DNA of 64,000 bases from Dugong dugon (Eukaryota > Chordata > Mammalia > Sirenia > Dugongidae): the NCBI GenBank assembly GCA_030035585.1, contig CM057465.1, positions 32,630,001-32,694,000 of the forward strand, read 5' to 3'. Made by a program: the position numbers and the translations under genes. The first letter of the stretch is position 1; each line of letters opens with the position of its first letter. The notes beneath the pieces were generated by a model. It had not been told where the DNA came from, made no database searches, and saw nothing but the letters and a program-made list of their open reading frames with translations. Shown here one piece after another: positions 9,830 to 19,308 of the stretch.

Positions 9830-12800
9830 TTACAGTAGAGGTCTCGGACAATATTTGCCCTTTTGTGATTGACTTATTTCACTCAGCATAATGTCCTGCA
9901 GTTTTATCCATGTTATGAGATGCTTCACAGATTCATCATTGTTCTTTATCATTGCGTAATACTCCATTGTGTTTATGTACCATAGATTTTTTTATCCATT
10001 CATCTGTTGATGGGCATCTAGGTTGTTTCCATCTTTTTGCTATTGTGAACAGTGCTGCAATGAACATGGGTGTGCATATGTCTATTCGTGTGACAGCTCT
10101 TATTTCTCTAGGATATATTGCTAGGAGTGGGACTGCTGGATCATACAGTATTTCTATTTCTAGCTTTCTAATGAAGCACCATATCATTTTCCAGAATGGT
10201 TGTATCATTTTGCATTCCCATCAGCAGTGCATAAGAGTTCCAATCTCCCCGCAGCCTCTCCAACTTTTGTTATTTCCAGATTTTTTGATTCGTGCCAGTA
10301 ATGCCGGGGTGAGATGGTATCTCATTGTGGTCTTAATTTGCATTTCTCTAATGGCTAGTGATCACGAGCATTTCCTCATGTGTCTATTAGCCACGTGAAT
10401 GTCTTCTTTGGTGAAGTGTCTGTTCATTTCCATTGCCCATTTTTTATTGGATTATTTGTCTTTTTGTTGTAGAGGTGTTGGATTTTCCTGTAGGTTTTAG
10501 AGGTTAGACCTTTGTCAGATTTGTCATAGCCAAAATTTTTTTCCCAGTCTGTACGTTTTCTTTTTACTCTTTTGGTGAAGACTTTGATGGGCATAAGTGT
10601 TTAATTTTTAGAAGATCAGTTATCAAGCTTATCTTCTGGAGTCTGTGTATTGTTGGTTATGGTTTGTAACCTCTTAATGCTGTGTATTAGGGCCTCTAGC
10701 GTTGATCCTATTTTTTCTTCTATGAACTTTATAGTTTTTGGCTTTATATTTATTTAGGTCATTGATACATTTTGGATTAGTTTTTGTACATGGTGTGAGG
10801 TATAAATCCTGTTTCTTTTTTTTTTTTGCAGATGGACATCCAGTTTTGCCAGCACTATTTATTAAAAAGACTGTCTTTTCCCCATTTGATGGACTTTGGG
10901 CCCTTCTCGAAGATCAGGTGACCAGGTGGATGGATTTACATCTGAGTTTTCAATTCTGTTCCATTGGTCAATGCATCTGTCATTGTACCAGTACCAGGCT
11001 GTTATGACTACCGTGGCTGCATAGTAGGTTCTGAGGTCAGGTAGTGCAAGTCCTCCTACTTTCTTCTTCTTCTTCAATAGTGCTTTACTTATCCGGGGCT
11101 TCTTCTCTTTCCATATAAAGTTAATGATTAGTTTTTCCATCTCTTTGAAGAATGTTGTTGTTATTTGGATCTGGATTGCATTGTATCTGTAAATTGCTTT
11201 GAGTAAAATTGTCATTTTCACAATGTTGAGTCTACCTATCCATGAGCATGGTATATTTTTCCATTTATGTAGATCAGATCCCTTTGGGTTTTCTGCAGTA
11301 GTGTTTTGCAGTTTTCTTTGTATAGGTCTTTTACAACCCTGGTTAGATTTATTCCTAAGTATTTTATTTTTTTTAGGGGCTATTACAAATGGTATTGTTT
11401 TCCTGATTTCCTTTTCATCATTGTCTTTATTGGTGTGTAGGAATCCAACTTATTTTTGAATGTTTATCTTGTATCCTGCTACTCTGCTGTATCTATTAGT
11501 TCCAGTAATTTTCTTGTGGAGTCTTTAGGGTTTTCTATGTACAGGATCATATCACCGGCAAACAGGGATAGTTTAACTTCTTCATTACCAATTTGGATGT
11601 CCCTTATTTCTTTTTCTTGCCTTATTGCTCCAGCTAGGACTTTCAGCACAGTGTTAAATAGAACTGGTGATAAAGGCATCCTTGTCTTGTTCCTGTTCTC
11701 AAAGGGAATGTTTTCAGCCTCTCTCCATTAAGAGTGGTGTTGGCTGTTGGTTTTGCATCTATGCCCTTTATTATGGTGAGAAATTTCCCTTCTATACCTA
11801 TCTTGTTGAGCGTGTTCATCAGGAATGGGTGTTGGACTTTGCCGAATGCCTTTTTTGTGTCAATTGAGATGATCATGTGATTCTTTTCTTTCCTTGTATT
11901 TACGTGGTTGATTACAATGATTGATTTTCTAATGTTGAACCATCCTTGCATAGCTGTTATAAATCCTATTTGGTCATGGTGTATTATTTTTTTGATATGA
12001 TGTTGAATTCTATTGGCTAGAATTTTATTGAGAATTTTTACATCTATATTCATGAGAGATATTGGTCTGTAATTTTCTTTTTTTGTGGTATCTTGCCTGA
12101 TTTTGGTATCAAGGTTATGCTGGCTTCATAGAAGGAACTCGGAAGTGTCGCTTCTTTGTGTATGTTCTGAAATAGTTTGAGTAGTAGTGGTATAAGCTCT
12201 TCTATGAATGTTTGGTAGAATTCTCCAGTGAAGCCACCTGGGCCAGGACTTTTTTTCGTTGGGAGTTTTTTTTGTTACCTTTACAATCTCTTCTCTTGTT
12301 ATGGTTCTATTCAGATTTTCAACATCACTTTGTGTTAGTTTGGGTAGGTAGTGTGTTTCTAGAAATTTATCCATTTCCTCTAGGTTTTCAAATTTGTTGG
12401 AATATAGTTTTTCATAATACTCTGTTATGATCCTTTTTATTTCAGTTGGGTCTGTGGTAATGTCCCCCATTTCATTTCTTATTTGGGTTATTTGCACCTT
12501 CACCTTTTGTTGATCTGGTCAGGGGTTTGTTGATTTTGTTGATCCTTTCAAAGAAACAACTTTGGTTTTGTTGATTCTTTCTATTGTTTTTTTTATTCTC
12601 TATTTCATTTATTTCTTCTCTGATCTTTATAATTTCCTTTCTTCTGGTGGCTGTAGGCTTTTTTTGCTGTTCTCTTTCTATTTGTTCAAGTTGTGTAGTT
12701 AATGTTTTGATTTTGTCTCTTTCTTCTGTTTTGATATGTGCATCTATTGCTATAAATTGTCCTCTGAGGACTGCCTTTGCTGTGTCCCAAAGGTTTTGGT

Positions 12801-13643
12801 ATGATGTGTTTTAATTCTCATTTGATTCTAGGAATTTTTTGATTCCATCTCTGATTTCTTTTATTACCCAGTGGTTTGTAAGTGGGCTGTTATTCAGTTT
12901 CCGTGTCACTGATTTTTTTTTCGTTGCTCTTCCTGTTGTTAATTTCTACCTTGATAGCATTGTGGTCAGAGAAGATACTTTGTATTATCTCAGGATTTTG
13001 GAACTTGTTGAGGATTGCTCTGTGGCCTAAGATGTGGTCTATTCTGGAGAGCATTTCAAGTGCATTGGAAAAGAATGTATACTTTGCAGCTGCTAAGTGG
13101 AGTGTTCTATATATGTCTATGAGGTCAGGTTGGCTGATTGCGCCCTTTAAGTCTTCTGTATCTTTGTTGAGTTTCTTCCTAGATGTTCTGTCCTTTACCA
13201 AGAGTGGTGTGTTGAAGTCTCCTACTATTATTGTGGAACTATCAATTTCTCTATTCAGTACTGTTAGAGTTTGTTTTATGTATTTGGGAGCCCTGTCATT
13301 GGGTGTGTAGATGTTTATTATGGTTATATCTTCATTATGTATCATCCCCTTAATCATGATACAGTGTCCTTCTTTGTCTTTTATGGTGGATTTTCTTTTA
13401 CAGTCTGTTTTATCTGGGATTAGTATTGCCATTCCTGCTCTTTGTTGGTAGCTGTTTGCTTGATATATTTTTTCCATCCTTTGAATTTTAATAAATTTAT
13501 GTCTTTGTTTCTAAGGTGGTCTCTGTAGACAGCATATTGATGGATCCTTTTTTTTTTTAATCTATTCTGCCACTCTCTGTCTCTTTATGGATGCATTTAG
13601 GCCATTTACATTCAGTGTAATTATTGATAGGTGTGAGTTCATT
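9830..13643 (-). pseudogene. L1-A ORF2 (endonuclease-reverse transcriptase), dead
   Basis: The start codon at 13643 opens NSHLSIITLNVNGLNA, the start of the APE-type endonuclease domain. The endonuclease continues through NIYTPNDRAPKYIKQTL, VGDFNTPL and SDHNAIKVEI. Reverse transcriptase motifs follow: [23 protein letters not shown] and [16 protein letters not shown]. The catalytic box reads [12 protein letters not shown] where the family has FADDMILY, so one catalytic aspartate is missing. The C-terminal part has KEMEKLIINFIWKEKKPRI and KMIWCFIRKLEIEILYDPA. The span is about 1270 codons, the usual size, but several stops and frameshifts split it. It once supplied the nicking and reverse transcription activity of L1 retrotransposition. 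Confidence 0.9.
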
Positions 13644-13910
13644 GCTGTCGTTTTGTAGTGCTTTTTTTGTGGTGCTGATGTTTTCTTTGTTCCTCTTACT
13701 CTCCTGGGCTGAATTGTTTTTCTTTGTGGATTTTTTCTTCATTTCTTTTGTTTTTGTAGGTTTTGTTTTTACTGAGACTTTATGTTTTTCTTCTTTATTT
13801 TGATGAGTAGGTTTGTTAACTTTCTTTGTGATTACCTTGAAATTTACCCTTATCTTCCTAGGTTTGAACCAGTCTATTATTACTTGGTATTGCCTTGCTT
13901 TCCTCTCCAT
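13557..13910 (-). CDS. short open frame in the ORF1-ORF2 spacer of L1-A
   Basis: A 117-codon frame starts MERKARQYQVIIDWFKPRKI, is lysine- and asparagine-rich, and runs over the first codons of ORF2 in another frame. A frame with the same start and spacing (MERKSRRYKEIKQWFKLRKI) lies at the same place in L1-D at 48741-48962. About half of the first 75 residues agree, including PTHQNK and SAQ. This could be a translated accessory frame or simply homologous spacer that happens to stay open. No known domain is recognised. Confidence 0.3.
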   Translation of the reverse strand: MERKARQYQVIIDWFKPRKIRVNFKVITKKVNKPTHQNKEEKHKVSVKTKPTKTKEMKKKSTKKNNSAQESKRNKENISTTKKALQNDSNELTPINNYTECKWPKCIHKETESGRID

Positions 13911-14089
13911 TAGAAAGTTCTATACTTACACCATTTATTCCCTCTTTTATTGCTCTGATGTTGTTGTCATTTACAGATTAACCTCTCTAGTTCCTTGTTC
14001 TAATTCTTTTGGTTTTGGATAACCCTTTAGAGTTCATTTCCCAGGTTGGTAACTGGCTAGTACGATCCTGAGTCCTAGATTCAGCCTGT

Positions 14090-15080
14090 GGTATGACGTT
14101 GTTTGTTCTCAGATTGAAGGACTCCCCTTAATAACTCTTGTAAGTTTGGTTTGGTTTTTACATATTCCCTTAATTTCTATTTATCTGGAAATGTCCTAAT
14201 TTCACCATCGTATTTGAATGACAATTTGAAGGATATGTTATTCTTGGCTGGCAATTTTTTCTTTCAAGGTTTTACATATGTTATCCCATTGCCTCCTTGC
14301 CTGCATGGTTTCTGCTGAATAATCCGAGCTTAGTCTTACTGTTTCTCCTCTCTATGCAATTCTTTGTTTTTCTCGAGCTGCTCTGGGGATTCTTTGTCTT
14401 TGGTTTTAGTGAGTGTGATTATGATATGCCTTGGTGATTTCCTTTTGGGGTCTATCCTGTATGGGGTTTGTTGAGCTTCTTGGATGGTCAGCTTTTCATC
14501 TTTCATGATACTGGGGAAGTTTTCTGTCAGCAGTTCTTCAACAATCCTGTGTTTTCCATTTTCTCTCCCTGTTCTGGAACTCTGATCACTCACAGATTTT
14601 TGCTTTTGATTTTATCCCACATAATTCTCAGGGTTTCTTAATTTTTCTTCTTTCTTTTTTCTGATTTTTCCTCAAACGGATTTGTAGCCGAGTGTTTATC
14701 TTCAATTTCACTGATCATGTCTTCCATCATTTCAAACCTGTTCCTCAACCTTTCTATGACACTGTCAATTTCTGAAATCTTGTTGTTTATCTTTTGGATT
14801 TCTAATTGTTGTTTTTGTATGATTTCTAGTTGTGAATTTGTTTTAGCATTTTGTTCCTGTATTGTTTTCCTGAATTCTTCCATTTTTTTGTATTTTCCAT
14901 GAGTTTGTCTGCCTTTTCAATGAATTTCTCTACTTTTTCCTTATTTTTGTCTGCTTTTTGCCTCAACTCTTGGATATCTCTGAATATTAGTGATTTGAAT
15001 TCCCTATCAGACAGTTCTATTGCATTTTCTTCTGATGGAAAGTCAGATGGTGTTTTATTTTGGACGTCTACTAGAACCAT
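14090..15080 (-). pseudogene. L1-A ORF1 (RNA-binding protein), dead
   Basis: Starts MVLVDVQNKTPSDFPSEENA at 15080. An N-terminal coiled coil is clear (heptad-like KADKNKEKVEKFIEKADKL; QLEIIQKQQLEIQKINNKIS). The middle carries RKSPRHIIITLTKTKDKES, matching the 'PRHIIIKL' region of L1 ORF1 RNA-binding domains, and the C-terminal part has SAETMQARRQWDNICKTLKE. Frameshifts break it into at least three pieces. ORF1 protein coats L1 RNA as a trimer. The spacer before ORF2 is long compared with primate L1. Confidence 0.78.
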
Positions 15081-16491
15081 CCTTTCCTGGCTTTGTAAAT
15101 TTTTTTATGTTGTCTGCTCTCTTCGCGACATTCAGTAGTTATTTTCCTCATTTATTGATTGTAGATTTGTTTGTTTTATCCTACTTTTTTGTTTTATTTT
15201 GTTGTGTCTCAGGAGGCGGGCTGTGCGTTCTTTGTTGTTTGCTCATCTGTAGGCAGGATACTTTTCAGCTCCTTCTCCAATGGTCAGGGTCAGTCGCTCA
15301 GTATGGTACAGCAGGGCAGTTCCAGCTGAATGGGAGTTGCTCGGTTGGGTTGTTTGTGGCACTTACTAGGACCAGCAGGGTGGGTCAGGAATCAGTGCAG
15401 GACAGGTTCCTGTAGGCCGTGCGTGTGTTGGTTGGGGGTGTGATGTTCAGCACATGGTGCAGTTAGGCAGGAAGGAGGAGGGAGATTGTGGTGTGTGGAG
15501 CTAAGAAGGGTATGGGGTAGAGAATAGAGAGGAGAGAGGAACAGGAGGCAAAAATATACAAACAAACAAACAAAAAAGAGTGCTAAGGGAGCTGGCTGTT
15601 GGAGTGGAGAGATGAGAGACTGAGAAATGGAGGAAAAGAAAGGATAAGAGAAAAAATGAATAAATAAAAATTAGAAAGAAAGAAAAGCAAAGCCCCTAGG
15701 GATCCCATTGGTGCAGCTGGGAGAACTGAGGAACTTGCTCCCAGACCATGAAGTACAGCCTGACTAGAAGGGGTAGAGGTTTCACACAGTGCCATGTATT
15801 CATGAGATAGGAAGAGAAGGTAAGTATAGAGAGACAAGAAACTGAGAAATGAAGAAAGACAAAAAGGGAAAAAGAGAGAAAAGAAAACAAAACAAAAAAA
15901 CAAAAACAAAAACAAAAAACAGGAAAAAAGAAATGTTCCCAGGGATCCCACTGCGTGTCTGCGCAGAGTAAGGGAGTAGCTCCCAAGCCATGCAGTACTG
16001 CCCGGTTAGAAGGAGCTCCCAAGATGAGAAAAGAAAAAGAAAACAAACAAATCAAAACAGAATAAATCAAAACAAACAAACAAAAAGCCCTGGGGTTCCC
16101 ACCAGTGTGGCAGCATGGGACAGGAAGTAGTTTCACAGTCAAGCGGTGTTTTGCAGCCTTTCAGGAAGAAGCAAAGATGGCACATGGAGCCAGGTATTTG
16201 AGAGAAAGGAGGGGGAGGTGGTGAGAGGTATGGAAGAAATCAAAAGAAGTGGAAAAAAGCAACACCAGCAGCCAATGAATGGCACTCAAGGAGCCAGCCA
16301 GTGCAGGCAGGTGGAATCCAAGTGGCACCAGGGTGAAACCAGTGTTTCCTGGCCAAGAGACTGAGGCAGCAGGAAGCAGAGGAGGATGAGTGGGGGTGAA
16401 GAAGGGTGGAGGCTGGGAAAGCGTATATCACTGGTTTCCGGTTGTTCTGTCTCCTCCTGGAAGCTCTGTGAAGTGGCCTTCTCATACCTGC
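15081..16491 (-). promoter_or_regulatory. L1-A 5' UTR with tandem degenerate units
   Basis: This 1.4-kb segment should hold the internal promoter of L1-A. Three diverged copies of one block start near 15691, 15935 and 16086. Each begins like 'agcccctagggatcccattg' or 'gttcccagggatcccactgc', and the first two run into a 'gctccca..ccatg.agtac.gcc' motif. A-rich spacers such as 15870-15935 separate them. Tandem promoter units are known from rodent L1. The sequence shows no clear similarity to the 5' UTR of L1-D, although the two ORF sets are related. Confidence 0.6.
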
Positions 16492-16716
16492 GGGGCCATT
16501 TTAAACAGTGAAATCACCAACAAAAAGCACAAAATGTGGCACTAAAAAGACTGTAAAAAGGAAACTTGCTTACAGTATGAGAGCTAAAACAGTAAGGCAG
16601 GACACAGCCTCATTTGTCCTCAGTTGGAAACCTGAGTATCAGGAAACTCAAACTGTTTGCTGTTCTGCACATGTTCACGAATGATTGCAAAAGTGCCCCC
16701 AAAAGTGCCCCAAGTA

Positions 16717-18022
16717 TTGTGGAGGGCTCTGGGGACCATGGTCTCGGGGAACATCTAGTTTAATTGGCATAACACAGCTTATAAAGACAATGCTCTACAT
16801 TCTACCTTGGTGAGTAGTGTCTGGGGTCTTAAAAGCCTGTGAGCGGCCATCTAAGATACTCCACCGGTCTCATCCCTTCGGGAGCAAGGGAGAATGAAGA
16901 GAACAGGATACAAGGAAAAGATTAGTCCAAAGGACTAGTGGTCCACAGCTACCATGGCCTCCACCGGACTGAGTCCAGTACAGCTAGATGGTGTCTGGCT
17001 ACCACCACTGACTGCTCTGACCAGGATCACAACAGAGGGTTCTGGGCAGAGCTGGAGAAGTATGGAGAACATAATTCTAACTCACACAAAAAAGACCAGA
17101 TTTACTGGCGTAAAGGAGACTGGAGAAACCCTGAGAGTATGGCCCCCAGACACCCTTTTAGCTCATGGGTGAAGTTATCTCTGGGTTCACCATTCAGCCC
17201 CGGAGTGGACAGCCCCGTAAAACCAAATGAGACTAACAAGGTACAGTAGTCCAGTGACAAGGGCTAGAAGGCAGAAGAGGACAAGGAAGCTGGTGATAGG
17301 GAACCCAAGGTTGAGTAAGGGTATTGTTGATGTGCTGTGAGATTGTTAACCATTGTCATAGGGCAACATTTGTAGTAACTGTTAAATGAGAAACTATTTT
17401 GTTCTGTAAGCCTTCATCTTAAGTGAGAATAACAGCACAATTGGAAGAGCGTAGTCAATGGCACTGAACTCTGCATGTAGAAATTTTTGAAATGGTATAT
17501 CTTTGGCTATGTGTATTTTCACCAAAAAAAAAAAAGGTTGAGAAGTTAGAGGGTTGACATGTTGTGGGGTTATTAACCAATGTCATAAAACAGTATGTGT
17601 ACTACTGTTTCATGAGAAACTATTTGTTCTGTAAGCCTTCACCTGAAGTACAATAAAAAAAAAAAAAAAAAGTCTAGAAAGAAAGAGTAATGTGAAGAAC
17701 ACTTGCATTAATGGAAGTATCCAGTATCTTGACTATGGTGGGGAATACAAGAATGTACACGTGTGATAAAATTGAGTAGAACAAAATACATACATGTATT
17801 CAAATGAGTATAAGTAAAAGTAGGGAAATCTGAATAAGATCAGTGGATTGTACCAATTTAAATATCCTGGTTGTGATACTGCACCACTGTTTTGCAAAAA
17901 TGTTATCTTCGAGAAACTGGGTACAATTCACATACTGTTTCTCTGTATTGTTTTTTACAGTGATGTATGAATATACAATCATCTTAATAAAATTTTTAAA
18001 TACAACAACAACAACAACAACA
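16717..18022 (+). mobile_element. L1-C: 5'-truncated L1 3' UTR with extra 3' segment
   Basis: The element begins in the L1 3' UTR ('ttgtggagggctctggggac', 'ggagcaagggagaatgaaga', 'gagtatggcccccagacacc') and reaches an A-run at 17654-17671. It then continues for about 330 bp of other sequence to a (CAA)n tail. The exact 16-bp repeat AAAAGTGCCCCAAGTA lies at 16701-16716 and 18023-18038, so the whole block moved as one. The 3' UTR also contains a diverged tandem duplication (about 17312-17425 and 17536-17651). It is homologous and inverted relative to the 3' UTR of L1-A. Confidence 0.85.
17673..18002 (+). mobile_element. probable 3'-transduced segment (old L1M tail)
   Basis: It lies after the L1-C poly(A) run but inside the same target duplication. 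The sequence ('aaatctgaataagatcagtg', 'tatcctggttgtgatactgc', 'cttcgagaaactgggtacaa') resembles the 3' end of an old L1M element and carries 'cttaataaaatttttaaata' as a poly(A) signal before a (CAA)n tail. The likely source is DNA downstream of the parent L1-C locus, copied by read-through. Confidence 0.6.
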
Positions 18023-18117
18023 AAAAGTGCCCCAAGTAGTAATTTGGAGTCACAAATATATTTTAATGAGTATGTAAATTCACAAATACTAAATCTGCAA
18101 ACTATGAGGCTCTACTG

Positions 18118-18361
18118 TACTTCTGAAATTTTCCTTGGTAGTGAAATCTAAAAGTCCAGGAGTCACTATCATGCAGCAAGACCAGTTCAACCATGAGGAG
18201 AGGAAGGAGACAAGCTGGTTGATTCATCAGCTGAGTATTAACAGTAGAAGCCTTCTTATCCAATGTAATCCAGCAGTAGTTAGTGAATTAATCAAAAAAT
18301 CAATTAAGGTAGGATATCATAAAAAAGATCTATTTTTAAATCTTTTGTATTTTAATTTCTC
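18118..18361. other. no recognised feature
   Basis: Single-copy-looking sequence between the DNA transposon shell and the RTE-derived element. Confidence 0.4.
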
Positions 18362-18752
18362 CCACTCATCTATCATTTTGTCTTACTGTGATGGCTTGTG
18401 TGCTGCTGTGATGCTGGAAGCTATGCCCCCGCTATTTCAAATACCAGCAAGATTACCCATGGTGGACAGATTTCAGCAGAGCTTCTCGACTAAGACAAAC
18501 TAGGAAGAAAGAACTGGCAATCTACCATCAAAAATTAGCCAATGGATCACAACAGAATATTGTCTGATATAGTGATGGAAGACGTGATCATTTGGTTGAA
18601 AGGCTCTCAAAAAATAGTGGTTACAACAATGGACTCAAGCATACCAATGATTGTTAAGACAGCACAGGACTGGACAACATTTTGTTATGTGGTACATAAT
18701 GTTGCCATGAGTCAGAGCTGACTCCACGGCAACTAACAATAACAATGTTTTA
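18362..18752 (+). mobile_element. RTE-derived non-autonomous element
   Basis: The 5' half ('tgtgatgctggaagctatgc', 'acccatggtggacagatttc', 'gactaagacaaactaggaag') resembles the 5' region of the afrotherian RTE as I recall it. The 3' part ('caacaatggactcaagcata', 'agtcagagctgactccacgg', 'caactaacaataacaatg') matches the RTE 3' ends at 24030-24159 and 45120-45238 in this window. All coding sequence between them is missing. A shorter relative lies inverted at 25912-26155. Confidence 0.75.
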
Positions 18753-19021
18753 ACTTAAAACAGGTATTTGTCTATCAGTTGATGGAAGGTCTTTTCTTTG
18801 ACTATGAATCCCCTGATTGTTCCAAGTATTCCTTGCCTAAACCACACCCAAAATTCAGGGTGTATAATTTACCATTTTAGATTTTTTAAAGTGGCACAGC
18901 AATTTAAAGACACTTGTGAAGCAAGATGACTGCAAACTCAACCTAGAACTTTATGGTTTTGTTCCCCAGTTTTTACAGTAGATCACACACCTCTTTGGAC
19001 AGGCGATTTTAAACTACTCAC
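18753..19021. other. no recognised feature
   Basis: About 270 bp of plain sequence between the RTE-derived element and L1-B. Confidence 0.4.
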
Positions 19022-19124
19022 TTTTATTGTTGTTTTTTTTTTTAATATTTTATTGTTTAGGTGAAAGTTTAAAGAGCAAATTAGTTTCCTGTTCAGCAAT
19101 TTATACACAGCTTGTTTCATGACA

Positions 19125-19308
19125 GACCACTGGTGGCAAAGTGGTTAAGAGCTCACCTGCTAAACTAAAGGTCAGCAGTTGAAACCCACCAGCCACTCCT
19201 TGGAAACCAACCCTATGGAGCGGTTCTACTCTGTCCTATAGGGTTGCTAGGAGCCGGAATCAACTTGAGTTTGGTTTTTTTTTTTTTTTTTGGTTTTGTT
19301 TTGTGACA
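19125..19308 (+). mobile_element. AfroSINE in the L1-B 3' UTR
   Basis: 'ccactggtggcaaagtggtt', 'ctaaaggtcagcagttgaaa', 'cggttctactctgtcctata' and 'gggttgctaggagccggaat', followed by an 18-base T-run. Short subtype, complete. Confidence 0.92.

Larger units (their letters stand above)
8927..16491 (-). mobile_element. L1-A: full-length L1 LINE, minus strand
   Basis: A 7.6-kb L1 is flanked by an exact 12-bp duplication GGGGCCATTTTA (8915-8926 and 16492-16503). Read on the minus strand the junction is TTTT/AAAATGG, a good L1 endonuclease site. Order on the minus strand: 5' UTR (16491-15081), ORF1 (about 15080-14090), a roughly 450-bp spacer holding a short reading frame, ORF2 (13643-9830), a 0.9-kb 3' UTR and an A-rich tail (T-rich at 8927-8945 on the plus strand). 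Both ORFs are broken by stops and frameshifts, and a catalytic residue of the reverse transcriptase is lost, so it is immobile. Full-length insertion is unusual, since most L1 copies are 5' truncated. Confidence 0.93.
8086..18117. mobile_element. fragmented DNA transposon shell, TcMar-Tigger-like
   Basis: The left end 'tagtcaattgtcgttatttg' and the right end (reverse strand 'cagtagagcctcatagtttg') look like imperfect terminal inverted repeats, and TA follows the right end at 18118. The element survives as four pieces: 8086-8522, 8688-8926, 16504-16716 and 18039-18117, about 0.95 kb in all. The gaps are exactly filled by an AfroSINE, L1-A and L1-C, each with target duplications, so the pieces join cleanly when the insertions are removed. 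No transposase is visible, so it is a non-autonomous copy. I cannot give the family name with confidence. Confidence 0.6.

Noticed and set aside
9930..15090. Many open frames on both strands as host genes
   Set aside because: The minus-strand frames are parts of L1 ORF1 and ORF2. The plus-strand ones are their shadows.
15583..16142. Hydrophobic, phenylalanine-rich frames on the minus strand resembling membrane proteins
   Set aside because: They are translations of A/G-rich tracts in the L1-A 5' UTR. The bias follows base composition.
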